Notes: generated by a model not told the origin, from the letters alone. 64,000 bases of DNA from Candidatus Saccharimonadota bacterium (GCA_028286365.1 JAQBRR010000002.1:230165-294164), one strand, 5' to 3'. Positions 32,968 to 41,373 are shown, numbered from the stretch's first letter. Translations and numbers: made by a program.

Positions 32968-34203
32968 CTAGACGTAAGAAACTAAGACTTTTACCTGAGC
33001 GTTCGTGACAGACGTTGTATCGGTATCAGCTATAAGGTTAGTAATCGATAGTGAAAGACCAGTGCCGAATGTCATCCCCAATGCACCAAAGTTGACGCCG
33101 ACAATACCTGAAGCTGGAATAGGAACGGTCAAGTATGGAACACTTGTGCCGACAGTTGGTGCAACGGCGAGGTTGAATATTTTAAGAAAAGCTGCCGCTG
33201 CTCCCGCGTTTGATGCGTTTATTGAATAAATTTTTGTAAAGCCGTTCTTCACGAGGTTGGCATTTGTCGATGCGGCTGAACTTAAATTGAACACTGAAGG
33301 TGAGTTAAACCCTACCGTTACAGTGTTGTTAATTGGAGACAGGGCGACAACAAGAGACGTATCTGTTGCTACGGCGACAGCTGAGGCTGCCTTTACGGTT
33401 GCCTTACGCCAGTAATACGTACCGTCGCCAATACTTTGTGATTGATGGGCAAAATCGGCTATGCCCGCTTGTGTGCCAGTAAGGGTTGGCGTACCTGTGA
33501 CTGATGCACTATTGAGACTAGCGACATGGAATGGTAGTGTCTGAATAGTAGGTACAAGTTGTGAAACGGCAAGCGGTGCGGCAAAAGTATCTCTATAGAA
33601 TAAAATTGTTCCCGTATTGATTGTAATAACATACAAGTGAGAACCTCCATCTGTGACAGCTGCAACGGTCTGCGTAAATATCCTTGTACCAGTCGCATAG
33701 ACTGACGCCCTCATAACGCCTGAAGTATCAACCTCAAAACCGATACCGTCTTGAATCGGTGCTGCAGCAGTACCAACTCCAGACGGTGCAGTTCCATATC
33801 CCCAAAAGCGGTAGTTACCTAAGGCAATTGTTGTGGCTTCTAGTTGAATGAATATACCGAGGCTGGTATTAGCATTGGCTGAAAATGTCGGCTGAGATGA
33901 AAGTGCAGACGTAGCGCTTGCTGTTGTACTAGGGTTTACAAGTACGCTTCCGTTTTGTGTAGGGGTAACTGTACCGCCTGATGTCCAGCGATTAGTAATA
34001 TCAATAGTTGTGCCATCGAAAGTATCAAGGAATAAAAAGGCAGGATCTATGCTTGCAGCCAGGGCGCCAAATGGTGATACGCCAACTACATTTGTTCCGT
34101 TAACAATCTTAGTTGGTACTGCAACCTGATCACTTGCAATTACGACTGGCGCTGAGTTGGCTGATACAGCACTCCCGTTAGCATTTGGTGGTATGTATGT
34201 CAT
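32968..34203 (-). CDS. Phage-structural-like surface protein
   Basis: 411 residues, almost without Cys, rich in Thr, Ala, Ser and Gly. The first part, SAPVVIASDQVAVPTKIVNGT, resembles the N-terminal region of phage baseplate or fibre-associated proteins. The segment FLDTFDGTTIDITNRWTSGG begins a concanavalin/LamG-like beta-sandwich, and the C-terminal part is also beta-rich (VSYV end). No signal peptide is visible. It lies 13 bp downstream of a second protein of this style. No capsid, terminase or integrase gene is near, so it may be a domesticated tail fibre or a contractile-injection or surface component. Confidence 0.55.
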   Translation of the reverse strand: MTYIPPNANGSAVSANSAPVVIASDQVAVPTKIVNGTNVVGVSPFGALAASIDPAFLFLDTFDGTTIDITNRWTSGGTVTPTQNGSVLVNPSTTASATSALSSQPTFSANANTSLGIFIQLEATTIALGNYRFWGYGTAPSGVGTAAAPIQDGIGFEVDTSGVMRASVYATGTRIFTQTVAAVTDGGSHLYVITINTGTILFYRDTFAAPLAVSQLVPTIQTLPFHVASLNSASVTGTPTLTGTQAGIADFAHQSQSIGDGTYYWRKATVKAASAVAVATDTSLVVALSPINNTVTVGFNSPSVFNLSSAASTNANLVKNGFTKIYSINASNAGAAAAFLKIFNLAVAPTVGTSVPYLTVPIPASGIVGVNFGALGMTFGTGLSLSITNLIADTDTTSVTNAQVKVLVSYV

Positions 34204-34216
34204 GGTTATTCCTTAC

Positions 34217-34810
34217 TCATTTAATTGTCCAGTTAGAATTAGTACTTACAAAATCCAGACTCATATTTGTGAGCGGAATCGTCACGCTATTACTCCCGTT
34301 GATTGTTTGTGAACTCGTGGTTGCTACTGTTACTGTATTTGTACCTGTATTCGTGACTGTATAGATATTAGTGTTTGCGACGGCTGTTGGTAAGGTCACG
34401 GTTGTTGTTCCTGATACCAAGTAGACGTAATCAGTGTTTGTGGCTGACCCTGCAGTCGTATTTGTTACTATTGTACTAATGAGTCGCGATATTGCGCCCG
34501 TCGCTCCTAAGCTATCGTCATACGTTGAGATAACTCGGCGTGCAGTGCCTGTTGTTTGTGTAAAATAGAGTTTGTCGGTTGTGAACTCTATCGCACCTGC
34601 TTCGGGTGTCGTAAGTATTGGCCCAGATGTTAGCTTTATCGGTGAAGTTCCTGCGGTTGCAGACCCCGCACGTACCGTAATCGTAGAGTGACCACCGTTT
34701 AAAGGATTATCTATACCTGTATTGTAGTGTTCTTTTGCTAGAAACTGGTTGAGAATACTCCCCCATGCTCCGTCATCACCATTTAATGTAGGTAATCGCT
34801 GTTCTGTCAC
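34217..34810 (-). CDS. Phage-tail-fibre-like protein
   Basis: 197 residues, GTG start (the upstream codon TAA closes the frame). The N-terminus, LPTLNGDDGAWGSILNQFLAKEHY, and the middle, GAIEFTTDKLYFTQTTGTAR, are typical of phage virion-associated fibre proteins. The C-terminus is repetitive and Thr-rich (TNIYTVTNTGTNTVTVATTS, SQTINGSNSVTIPL), a beta-prism-like tail. Followed by the 32968 gene in one operon. No Shine-Dalgarno is seen. Confidence 0.55.
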   Translation of the reverse strand: MTEQRLPTLNGDDGAWGSILNQFLAKEHYNTGIDNPLNGGHSTITVRAGSATAGTSPIKLTSGPILTTPEAGAIEFTTDKLYFTQTTGTARRVISTYDDSLGATGAISRLISTIVTNTTAGSATNTDYVYLVSGTTTVTLPTAVANTNIYTVTNTGTNTVTVATTSSQTINGSNSVTIPLTNMSLDFVSTNSNWTIK

Positions 34811-34869
34811 AGCTTAACACCATAGTCATTCTGTCCATAATCGCTACGCTGTTTAGGGAGTACGACAAT

Positions 34870-34912
34870 AAGGGCTTTGCTAGCCTTGGGATTAGCTTTA
34901 GCCCTTGTTTTA
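34870..34912 (+). other. Stem-loop in the 34.8-35.3 kb gene-free stretch
   Basis: AAGGGCT-TT-GCTA pairs with TAGC-TTT-AGCCCTT (34870-34882, 34893-34906), followed on the plus strand by GTTTTAAGTTGTTT. It is terminator-like for the plus strand, where no gene ends. In the minus direction it would be the 5' leader of the 34810 gene. The rest of 34811-35296 shows only a weak plus-strand frame (34915-35238) without ribosome site or family resemblance. Confidence 0.4.
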
Positions 34913-35296
34913 AGTTGTTTATTTTCCACTCGTTTATAAGACGCCCCATATGCTATCATCTGTTAAGGTTAAGTGTTATGACGCTGAATGGCAACGAATT
35001 CAACAAGTTCGCCACAATCCCAGACACACACTTTATGTGCGCAATAACACATCAGATATATATAAATAATATGTATTCGATAATACTACCTGCTATTGCT
35101 TTATATTTTATGAGATTTAAACAAACTCACACCATGACACAGCAAACTACTCCTATTTTATTAACTGAAGCTTCTAAATGGCCGCTAGCTTCGGCTGTGA
35201 CATTAGACACACATTACAAGATAAATAAAAAGAAATAAACGTAGCAATTTTGGCTACAGTATGTCAAACGGCGGACGTCACATTTGACGCATTATC

Positions 35297-35764
35297 TTAA
35301 TCAAGATTCTCATTGGTATGGCTACCATGGTGATCATGGAGTGCGTGTCCTCTGCCATTTGCAAGTAAATAGTAATTTACGGGCCACGCGGCTAGAAATG
35401 CTACACTCATTGCGATAATACGAGAAAGCCAATATACAGGGTGAGACAGATCTTTATCGAAAGCACCAGGTATAAGTAGCATGCAGATATTGTCAACGAT
35501 GGTCATCGTTAATATCGAAACAGTATCGGCGGCAAATATTAGTTTAAGCGCAGACCAAAACTTCATGCCTGTGCGAATGATTGGAATCACGGAAAATATA
35601 TAACCTGAAATAAACGACAGCGTAGCAGCAAGAAGTACTGTGTTTCCACTTCCTATGCCAGTGTGAGTCCCGATTGTAACTCCGACCAGCTCACCAATTG
35701 CACATCCTATGAGACAATGCAGTGTTGCGCTTGCAGCCATTCGTAATGTTGCACTTGATTTCAT
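35297..35764 (-). CDS. DUF4396-like membrane protein
   Basis: 155 residues, four membrane helices. The signature is LHCLIGCAIGELVGVTIG near the N-terminus; HCxxGCxxGE is characteristic of DUF4396. The C-terminus is His-rich (GHALHDHHGSHTNEN), which together with the Cys pair suggests metal binding. Function of the family is not established. TATACT at 35771-35776 ends 6 nt before the ATG. Confidence 0.75.
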   Translation of the reverse strand: MKSSATLRMAASATLHCLIGCAIGELVGVTIGTHTGIGSGNTVLLAATLSFISGYIFSVIPIIRTGMKFWSALKLIFAADTVSILTMTIVDNICMLLIPGAFDKDLSHPVYWLSRIIAMSVAFLAAWPVNYYLLANGRGHALHDHHGSHTNENLD

Positions 35765-35839
35765 GTACCTAGTATAACAAAATCTCTTTGAAGACTTTTA
35801 AATAGACCTACAGGCGATATCTTGCAGGACATTTTGGCT

Positions 35840-36202
35840 CTAACGTACTGTGATACCCTCGTCATAAGTTTTTTGAGCCAGCCATACAGCTTCAATATGG
35901 TCATCCGCCCATTGTGCCATCACTTCCGTCACTAATAGTAGCTTAGTACCGAGATCGGTAAGTTTGTACTCAACTTTCGGCGGAACGACGGGATATACCG
36001 TGCGCTCGATAATTCCATTACGTTCTAACTTTCTAAGCGTATCGGTGAGAACTTTCTGGCTAATCAGGGGAATTGCTCTAGAAATCTCACTGTAGCGAAG
36101 GGTATCTTTCTGAAGAGCATGCATTGCCATAATAGTCCATTTGCTTGCTATAAGACTGAGTACAGTAGGTGCTGAGCATTCATTGTTTTCTATACCTACC
36201 AT
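35840..36202 (-). CDS. HxlR-family transcriptional regulator
   Basis: Winged helix-turn-helix protein of about 120 residues. ATG 36202 (MVGIENN) is preferred over 36220 because TATACT at 36209-36214 lies 6 nt upstream. The family core is LIASKWTIMAMHALQKDTLRY, SEISRAIPLISQKVLTDTLR, LERNGIIERTVYP and VEYKLTDLGTKL. One Cys near the N-terminus (NNECSAP) is at the position used for redox or aldehyde sensing in several HxlR proteins. Divergent from an FMN reductase, so it probably controls that gene in response to quinone or electrophile stress. Confidence 0.9.
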   Translation of the reverse strand: MVGIENNECSAPTVLSLIASKWTIMAMHALQKDTLRYSEISRAIPLISQKVLTDTLRKLERNGIIERTVYPVVPPKVEYKLTDLGTKLLLVTEVMAQWADDHIEAVWLAQKTYDEGITVR

Positions 36203-36274
36203 ATGGTTAGTATACCACATTAAAGTCGGTACTAGCTATATATCCTGTTATTCGAGATACTATACAAAGTATAG
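36186..36274. promoter_or_regulatory. Divergent regulatory region with dyads (HxlR operator candidates)
   Basis: CTATAC-AAA-GTATAG (36260-36274) is a perfect 15-bp dyad 19 bp before the FMN reductase start. A second dyad, centred on CCATATGG (36199-36206) with flanking CTATACCTA and TAGTATAC arms, covers the start of the regulator gene. The shared half-site GTATA fits sites of HxlR-type regulators. Confidence 0.5.
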
Positions 36275-36293
36275 AGAATAAGGAGTAGTTACG

Positions 36294-36863
36294 ATGAAAG
36301 TTCAAATTATCATAGGAAGTACCCGTCCCGGGCGCATTGGATCACAGGTCGCCAAGTGGGTAATGAAAAATTTGCCCGAACAAGATGAAACAGCATATGA
36401 ATTAGTCGATCTTGGAGATTACAAACTGCCAATATTTGATGAGCCTATACATCCATCAATGGGTCAGTACAAGCACGATCACACTTTAGAATGGAGCAAG
36501 AAGATAAAAGAAGCTGATGCGTATGTATTCGTTACGCCAGAGTACAATGCTGGATATCCAGCTTCACTAAAAAATGCTATCGACTATTTATTTCACGAGT
36601 GGAAAGCAAAGCCAGTGATGATAGTTAGTTATGGAGTGAATGGCGGACAGGGTGCGTCTGCCCAGCTACGCCAAGTCGCAGAACGTTTAAAAATGCAGCC
36701 GACTAATACTAGCCCTATGCTTACTATTACTCGAGAAATGTCAGGTGAAGATGGCCAACTCAAAGATACAGCTGAATCACTTAAGTCTTACGAGGCAATC
36801 CTCGAAGAAGCTGGCGATGAATTACTGACTATCGGTAATGCTGTTGAAGTTTTAGCGGCGTAA
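36294..36863 (+). CDS. NAD(P)H-dependent FMN reductase/quinone reductase
   Basis: Flavodoxin-fold reductase, 189 residues. Phosphate loop GSTRPGRIGSQVAKWV (8-23), and the FMN block VFVTPEYNAGYPASLKNAIDY, then VSYGVNGGQGASAQLR. This family reduces FMN or quinones and acts in electrophile detoxification. Shine-Dalgarno AAGGAG 8 nt before the ATG. Divergent from the HxlR gene and behind the 36260-36274 dyad. Confidence 0.93.
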   Translation: MKVQIIIGSTRPGRIGSQVAKWVMKNLPEQDETAYELVDLGDYKLPIFDEPIHPSMGQYKHDHTLEWSKKIKEADAYVFVTPEYNAGYPASLKNAIDYLFHEWKAKPVMIVSYGVNGGQGASAQLRQVAERLKMQPTNTSPMLTITREMSGEDGQLKDTAESLKSYEAILEEAGDELLTIGNAVEVLAA

Positions 36864-36880
36864 AAATACAGATCAGATTA

Positions 36881-37120
36881 TTACAGGGTTTGATCTGCTT
36901 CGGTACGAGCGATTGGACTAGGTGACGCAGTAGAAAGATCACCCTCAGGTCTTTGATAAAGCGCATAAGGAATATTTTTCGGCATGTTGTGCACTGTTTC
37001 TTGTAGTGTTGAAGTAATAGCGATGGCTCCAGACTCTCTCACGAGAATCATTAGTCTAGCTACAGGTGAAAGATCCGTCTGTCCTACATAATACTCGCCT
37101 TCTTGGCTTGTAATACTCAT
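36881..37120 (-). CDS. Uncharacterised 79-residue protein
   Basis: Small protein, no recognised domain. It has a central helix (PVARLMILVRESGAIAITST) and a disordered tail. TATGAT at 37127-37132 ends 6 nt before the ATG, which supports a real, leaderless gene. The stop lies 18 bp from the convergent FMN reductase. Confidence 0.45.
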   Translation of the reverse strand: MSITSQEGEYYVGQTDLSPVARLMILVRESGAIAITSTLQETVHNMPKNIPYALYQRPEGDLSTASPSPIARTEADQTL

Positions 37121-37229
37121 ACAAGCATCATAGCACTATTAATAGAAATGTTAAGAAATATCTATTTATTGAGACTATGCACCCTGATGTAACTTCATAA
37201 AGACTTCGCGTGGCTGCCCTTTTTATTGA

Positions 37230-37613
37230 CTACAGCTTGGCAGATGGGCTGATCTCTTGAAGGGCCCAAGAGTTACCGTCTGGATCACTAAAATACGCAT
37301 ACTTCACTCCGCCCATATCTTCAACAGAGCTAATAGCAAGTCCACGATGTATAAGTGACGCACGCGCACCTTCAATGTCTGCTACAACAAGGTGAAGATT
37401 TCTTACCGACCCGGGCTTAACATCTTCTCCCCCCATCCCCGTACCTATAACGATTGAACAGGCAGAGCCAGGAGGAGTAAGTTGGATGATACGCATACCA
37501 TTCCCTGGCTGAACATCATGATCCAGATTGAAGCCGACAGTATCAATGTAAAATGCTTTACTTGTTTCAATATCAGATATTGGTAGCGGGATTAATTCTA
37601 GTTTCATGTCCAT
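37230..37613 (-). CDS. VOC-family (glyoxalase-like) protein
   Basis: 127 residues, paired beta-alpha-beta-beta-beta modules: IPLPISDIETSKAFYIDTVGF, then CSIVIGTGMGG, NLHLVVADIEGARASLIHRG and the terminal FSDPDGNSWALQEI. Metal-binding positions (His/Glu) are only partly kept. Proteins of this type include glyoxalases, dioxygenases and antibiotic-binding proteins, so the role is open. GAGGGG precedes the ATG by 6 nt. Confidence 0.85.
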   Translation of the reverse strand: MDMKLELIPLPISDIETSKAFYIDTVGFNLDHDVQPGNGMRIIQLTPPGSACSIVIGTGMGGEDVKPGSVRNLHLVVADIEGARASLIHRGLAISSVEDMGGVKYAYFSDPDGNSWALQEISPSAKL

Positions 37614-37709
37614 AAGATTCCCCTCATTAGGTATTACTCAGCAAGTATAGCAAACAAAAAAGTGAACGCGGTATAATGGATGTAGAAACGTAACTAGCAG
37701 GAGGAATCT

Positions 37710-38132
37710 ATGCAATCTAAACTCAATCCGTATATCAGCTTCCAGGGTAATACTCGCGAAGCAATGGAATTTTATAAGAGTGTCTTTGGCGGAGAATTAA
37801 CATTATCAACCTTCGGTGAAGCAGGTATGACTGACCATGGAGTAAAACCTGACGAGATCATGCACGCAATGCTCATCGCTGATAACGGTATTACGCTTAT
37901 GGCTGCTGATTCAGCAACTGGAATGCGAGAGTATGTGGCGGGAACAAATATGAGCGTGTCGCTGAGTGGTGACAATGAGAAAGAACTGACTGGCTATTAT
38001 AATAACCTCGCTGCAGGTGGCAAAATCGAACAGCCACTCACCAAAGCACCATGGGGAGACGCGTTTGGTATGTGTATTGATAAGTTCGGCGTTTTTTGGA
38101 TGGTCAATATTGCTGGCGCTAAGGCGGAGTAA
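37710..38132 (+). CDS. PhnB-type VOC-family protein
   Basis: 140 residues with the PhnB layout: LNPYISFQGNTREAMEFYKSVFGGEL, HAMLIADNGITLMAADS, and APWGDAFGMCIDKFGVFWMVN. Related proteins are annotated as glyoxalase/bleomycin-resistance-like, usually without proven activity. AGGAGG stands 6 nt before the ATG, and TATAAT lies at 37672-37677. Monocistronic. Confidence 0.88.
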   Translation: MQSKLNPYISFQGNTREAMEFYKSVFGGELTLSTFGEAGMTDHGVKPDEIMHAMLIADNGITLMAADSATGMREYVAGTNMSVSLSGDNEKELTGYYNNLAAGGKIEQPLTKAPWGDAFGMCIDKFGVFWMVNIAGAKAE

Positions 38133-38179
38133 GCGACTTTATTCATTAACGAATTCGTGTCTGTGCGTCAATAAATAGA

Positions 38180-38548
38180 TCACATAACATAAAAGCCAGA
38201 TGCCAATAAATTAATATATCCAATCGCAAATACTATAAATAAGGTTGGGTCATCCGGGTGAAGGACATGGAGTAATATCCCCTTTCCGCTAAATGCCTGC
38301 GTTATTTGTGTCGAGAGATAAAATAGAAACTCAATGACGAGAAAAACAATAATAAGTAAATAGCCCTTAGCTTTTCTATGCCAAAGCAATATAAAGCCAA
38401 ATAAAAACCATGCTAGTACAGCTAGTAGCAATAAACTTCCTGAAATACTTGGTGGTGTATGGTATTGATGCAAATAATATGGAATTTGTGCTATAAAATC
38501 AGCAAGAACAACGACAAGCAAGATAAGCAAGTATCCTTTATTTTTCAT
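38180..38548 (-). CDS. Small four-helix membrane protein
   Basis: 122 residues, hydrophobic almost throughout, with four membrane helices (LLILLVVVLADFIAQIPYYL, ISGSLLLLAVLAWFLFGFIL, YLLIIVFLVIEFLFYLSTQI and the C-terminal TLFIVFAIGYINLLASGFYV). No family recognised. TATGAT at 38555-38560 ends 6 nt before the ATG. Confidence 0.6.
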   Translation of the reverse strand: MKNKGYLLILLVVVLADFIAQIPYYLHQYHTPPSISGSLLLLAVLAWFLFGFILLWHRKAKGYLLIIVFLVIEFLFYLSTQITQAFSGKGILLHVLHPDDPTLFIVFAIGYINLLASGFYVM

Positions 38549-38589
38549 ATACTAATCATAACAAAAGACCATAATTTTATGATCAATTC

Positions 38590-38940
38590 TCAAGTCTAAG
38601 CATCGAAGCGATCTAGAACCTATTCTTTGTCGTCAATATAAGTTCGATAAAAATCACTCTCTTTACCCTAGTTATTTACTTGTCCAAACGCAATTTTAGC
38701 TAAAATCGTTGCTTTTTTTAGTCTTCCAACTGTTCTTTCACCAAACCGAGCATCAGGCACTAAACTACATCCAACAAGCATGTACTATCGGTAAATAGCT
38801 GAAAAGCCTAAAAGATCATCATTTTCTGTGTACTAATATATTAATGCTGCCCCTTGAGCTATTTTCCCTTCAACAATGTTTTGTGTAAGCGTATTTATAA
38901 AAACATAATATCATTGCTTATGCTTGTCAGCATCTAGTGA
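38590..38940 (-). pseudogene. Possible degraded coding region with six in-frame stops
   Basis: Reading the minus strand in one frame gives protein-like text interrupted by one TGA and several TAG codons and no frameshift: for example DADKHKQ, then YYVFINTLTQNIVEGKIAQG, LLGFSAIYR, YMLVGCSLVPDARFGERTVG and RLKKATILAKIAFG. It might be a decayed N-acetyltransferase-like gene. The number of stops is about what a random frame of this length would give, so this could be chance. Otherwise 38549-38960 holds no gene I can support. Confidence 0.25.
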
Positions 38941-38958
38941 ACGAACTTCGAACTTTTG
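38922..38958 (+). repeat. Dispersed 36-bp repeat, copy A
   Basis: GCTTGTCAGCATCTAGTGAA and the following CGAACTTCGAACTTTT align with copies B (41189) and C (44980). The consensus is about GCTTGGCAGCCCCTAGTGGA followed by CGAGCTTCGAACTTTT. It sits at the 3' side of the YdeI-like gene. Its complement looks like the 3' end of a tRNA (GTTCGAAG ... GCTGCCA) but no tRNA can be folded. Confidence 0.5.
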
Positions 38959-38960
38959 TT

Positions 38961-39314
38961 CTATGCGATAATCAAATCGATATTTCCAAGTGCTTCTAGT
39001 CCACCTGGAGTCATTAAGCCCTCTTTAACGAGTTTTTGTACGTGTTCAAGATTTCGACTTGAAACTGTACCTTTTGACTTTCTTGGCGTGAACCGTTGTA
39101 AGTATGAAATTTCGTCTCCAGGTAAGCGCTTATTTTCGCTCCACCCAAAACAGAGTCCCTCATCTAACACTTCTTCAAATGTCACACCCGCTTCAGAGTG
39201 GTGCTTTTTTACTATACGAACGTATATACCCTTAGAAGATGAATGGTTTGTGATTAGCCAGTTTCTCAACATAGCACGAGTCTCAAAGCTTAATATAGGC
39301 AATTCAATATTCAT
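38961..39314 (-). CDS. YdeI/OmpD-associated-like protein, short form
   Basis: 117 residues. The YdeI blocks are EEVLDEGLCFGWSE, ISYLQRFTPRKSKGTVSS and LVKEGLMTPGGLEALG. Full-length relatives are about 190 residues and carry a further C-terminal helical domain, which is absent: the protein ends soon after the MTPGG block (GNIDLIIA). TATAGT at 39321-39326 ends 6 nt before the ATG. Function is poorly known; some relatives are linked to envelope stress or bacteriocin protection. Confidence 0.75.
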   Translation of the reverse strand: MNIELPILSFETRAMLRNWLITNHSSSKGIYVRIVKKHHSEAGVTFEEVLDEGLCFGWSENKRLPGDEISYLQRFTPRKSKGTVSSRNLEHVQKLVKEGLMTPGGLEALGNIDLIIA

Positions 39315-39420
39315 ATATTTACTATAACAAAAAACCTCCGTTCAGAGACTTCTTTATAATGCTTATACTGATGATGAGTATGTATACAAAGTTAGAACCA
39401 GAATAACGGATTTTAAGAAT

Positions 39421-39452
39421 TAAATAAGAGACACTTTTGTGCCTCTTATTTA
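39421..39452. other. Strong stem-loop in a 420-bp gene-free stretch
   Basis: TAAATAAGAGACAC and GTGCCTCTTATTTA form a nearly perfect 13-14-bp stem with a TTTT loop. No T-run follows on either strand, so it is not a classical terminator. A weaker pair (GTAGCC/GGCTAC) lies at about 39474-39525. The rest of 39315-39734 holds a minus-strand frame (39322-39630) that reads as low-complexity noise, and TATAAT at 39690-39695 before the next gene. Confidence 0.4.
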
Positions 39453-39734
39453 GGAAGATTTGCACCAACAGATGTAGCCTACGAACTAAATAACTGAGCT
39501 GTAACTGAACTATTGAACTTGATTGGCTACATATAATGATCTTGTGCTGTATCACTTGATCTTCCGTAGATAAAATATAGCAAGTCACATAATTGATGTC
39601 AATAGTTTTAAGCGTAAAAAATCCGAGCAATACATCATGTTCGAATGTATAGCTAAACTAAAGAGGTAATATTCAAACCTAATACCCTGTATAATTTAAG
39701 GATAGCTAAGGAATTAGTTATAGAGAGGCGTGGT

Positions 39735-40469
39735 ATGGAAAGAGTTTCTGTTAAGGTTGGTCCCTATATCGTTCATTTGCGAACATTAATTTCGGGCAAT
39801 AAAACCCAGATACTTCTTGTTCATGGTCTTGGCGTATCAGGTGATTACTATATAAAGTATGCTGAAAAACTCGCACCTTATTACGATGTCTATATTATTG
39901 ACCTACCTGGCTACGGAAAGACGCCTAAGCCACCGAAACCACTAACAATACTAGAGTTATCGGACGTGGTTTTAAAGTACATATCTAATAGCGAGATAAA
40001 AGAATGTATTATTGTCGGCCAATCTATGGGGTGTCAAATTGTCGCCCATGTGATCGTCGGTTCGCCTCATCTGTTTTCTCGGGCAATCCTACTCGCGCCA
40101 ACAACGAATAAAAAAGAGCGCGGATTATTTATCCAAGGTTTTCGTCTTTGGCAAGATACATTTCATGAAAAACTGAGTGTGACTTTTATAGTATTTACAA
40201 ACTATATACGTATGGGATTACGACGTTTTTTAGTTACATCTCGTTATATGATTGAAGACCACATCGAAGATGTACTTAAGCTAGTAAAAATACCTGTTCT
40301 GATTGTTTACGGGTCAAAGGACAAAATTGCACCAAGAGAATGGGGAGAATTTTTGGCTAGCATAACTTACAAAGGCGCGGCAATCGAGATGCGACCAGCT
40401 CCTCACTTACTGCATTATCAGAAACCGGATGAATTAGTTAAGATTACCCGGAGGTTTACTGACATATGA
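39735..40469 (+). CDS. Alpha/beta hydrolase 1
   Basis: 244 residues. Oxyanion block LLVHGLGVSGDYY (27-39), DLPGYGKTPKPPK, nucleophile elbow IVGQSMGCQIVAH (Ser about 95), Asp in VYGSKDKIAPREW and His in APHLLHYQK: a complete catalytic triad. Closest in style to monoacylglycerol lipase or MhpC-like carboxyl-ester hydrolases; substrate unknown. It overlaps the next hydrolase by ATGA, so the two are made together. TATAAT at 39690-39695 is a candidate -10. Confidence 0.88.
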   Translation: MERVSVKVGPYIVHLRTLISGNKTQILLVHGLGVSGDYYIKYAEKLAPYYDVYIIDLPGYGKTPKPPKPLTILELSDVVLKYISNSEIKECIIVGQSMGCQIVAHVIVGSPHLFSRAILLAPTTNKKERGLFIQGFRLWQDTFHEKLSVTFIVFTNYIRMGLRRFLVTSRYMIEDHIEDVLKLVKIPVLIVYGSKDKIAPREWGEFLASITYKGAAIEMRPAPHLLHYQKPDELVKITRRFTDI

Positions 40470-41143
40470 GGCAATTAATAAAAGATCTTTTTTATTGGAT
40501 CCTGGACTACGTATACGTCGTGAAAGAGGAAGTTGCTAGTGTTTTAAGCAGAAACACACCTGAACAATACAAAACACCTGGTTCCAAGCCAATTATTCTT
40601 ATCCCTGGTGTATATGAAAGTTGGCGATTTGTACGTCCTATCGCCAATTTACTCCATTTGCATGGGTATGATGTACATGTTGTTGACCGGCTTGGCTATA
40701 ATCGGGGAACAGTCGAAGAAATGGCCGAAATGGTAAAAGACTACATTACTAAACATCATTTACAGAAAGTAATGATTGTTTCACATAGTAAAGGTGGGTT
40801 AATTGGCAAGTACTTGCTTACTGCTATTAAACAACGCGGCATAGTCGATGGACTAATCGCTCTTAATGCTCCATTTTCGGGTTCATGGTATGCATATGTG
40901 CTGCCCTTCCGCTCGCTACGAATCTTTATTCCTAACTCAAAAATTCTCACCTTACTTGCAATTGATCAAATTAGTAATAGCCGTATCGTATCAATATATG
41001 GTAAGTTTGATCCTCACATACCTGGAGGAAGCAGGCTTGAGGGTGCAAAGAATATTCAGCTAAATACATATGGTCATTTTCGAATCATTAACGATCCAGT
41101 AGTACATAGAGCGATACTGAAAAGTATTGCTCTACTGTCGTAA
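40466..41143 (+). CDS. Alpha/beta hydrolase 2 (lipase-like)
   Basis: 225 residues. The N-terminus is hydrophobic and may associate with the membrane (FYWILDYVYVVKEEVASVL). Then IILIPGVYESWRFVRPIANL, nucleophile elbow IVSHSKGGLIGKYLL, Asp in YGKFDPHIPGG and His in TYGHFRII. This resembles triacylglycerol-lipase/PGAP1-like esterases. The pair of overlapping hydrolase genes suggests successive steps on one ester or lipid; that is inference. Confidence 0.85.
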   Translation: MRQLIKDLFYWILDYVYVVKEEVASVLSRNTPEQYKTPGSKPIILIPGVYESWRFVRPIANLLHLHGYDVHVVDRLGYNRGTVEEMAEMVKDYITKHHLQKVMIVSHSKGGLIGKYLLTAIKQRGIVDGLIALNAPFSGSWYAYVLPFRSLRIFIPNSKILTLLAIDQISNSRIVSIYGKFDPHIPGGSRLEGAKNIQLNTYGHFRIINDPVVHRAILKSIALLS

Positions 41144-41188
41144 TTAAAAATTCTCACTAATAAATCGTTACCGCCTAATCATTTCTAG

Positions 41189-41224
41189 CTTGGCAGCCCC
41201 TAGTGGACGAGCTTAGAACTTTTA
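41189..41224 (+). repeat. Dispersed 36-bp repeat, copy B
   Basis: GCTTGGCAGCCCCTAGTGGA then CGAGCTTAGAACTTTT; best match to the consensus of copies A and C. It lies 45 bp after the second hydrolase. Its first 20 bases also resemble the tRNA-Trp 3' end (CTTGGCAGGGGCACGTGG). Confidence 0.5.
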
Positions 41225-41338
41225 GATCGAATTCCTAATCCCTGTATGGTTCTGGGTTCTAATTGCCTCTTTCTATGTACCTTTGTTCAACTTCATTACA
41301 ATATCTAGACAGAAATATGATATGAGTAAAGGGAGTGC

Positions 41339-41372
41339 ATGTCGGGGCCATAATAAAGCACGACCCCGACAT
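41339..41372 (-). terminator. Hairpin after the 41374 gene
   Basis: ATGTCGGGG (41339-41347) and CCCCGACAT (41364-41372) make a 9-bp stem, starting 2 bp past the stop codon. There is no good T-run, so termination would be weak or Rho-like; the hairpin could also protect the 3' end. Confidence 0.45.
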
Positions 41373-41373
41373 A

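Noticed and set aside
34915-35238. 107-codon plus-strand frame in the 34.8-35.3 kb gap
   Set aside because: No Shine-Dalgarno or close -10, and the translation looks like random AT-rich text. A shorter frame from 35134 is also unsupported.
39322-39630. 102-codon minus-strand frame
   Set aside because: Low-complexity Ile/Ser/Leu text, no start signals, and it runs through the strong stem-loop at 39421-39452.
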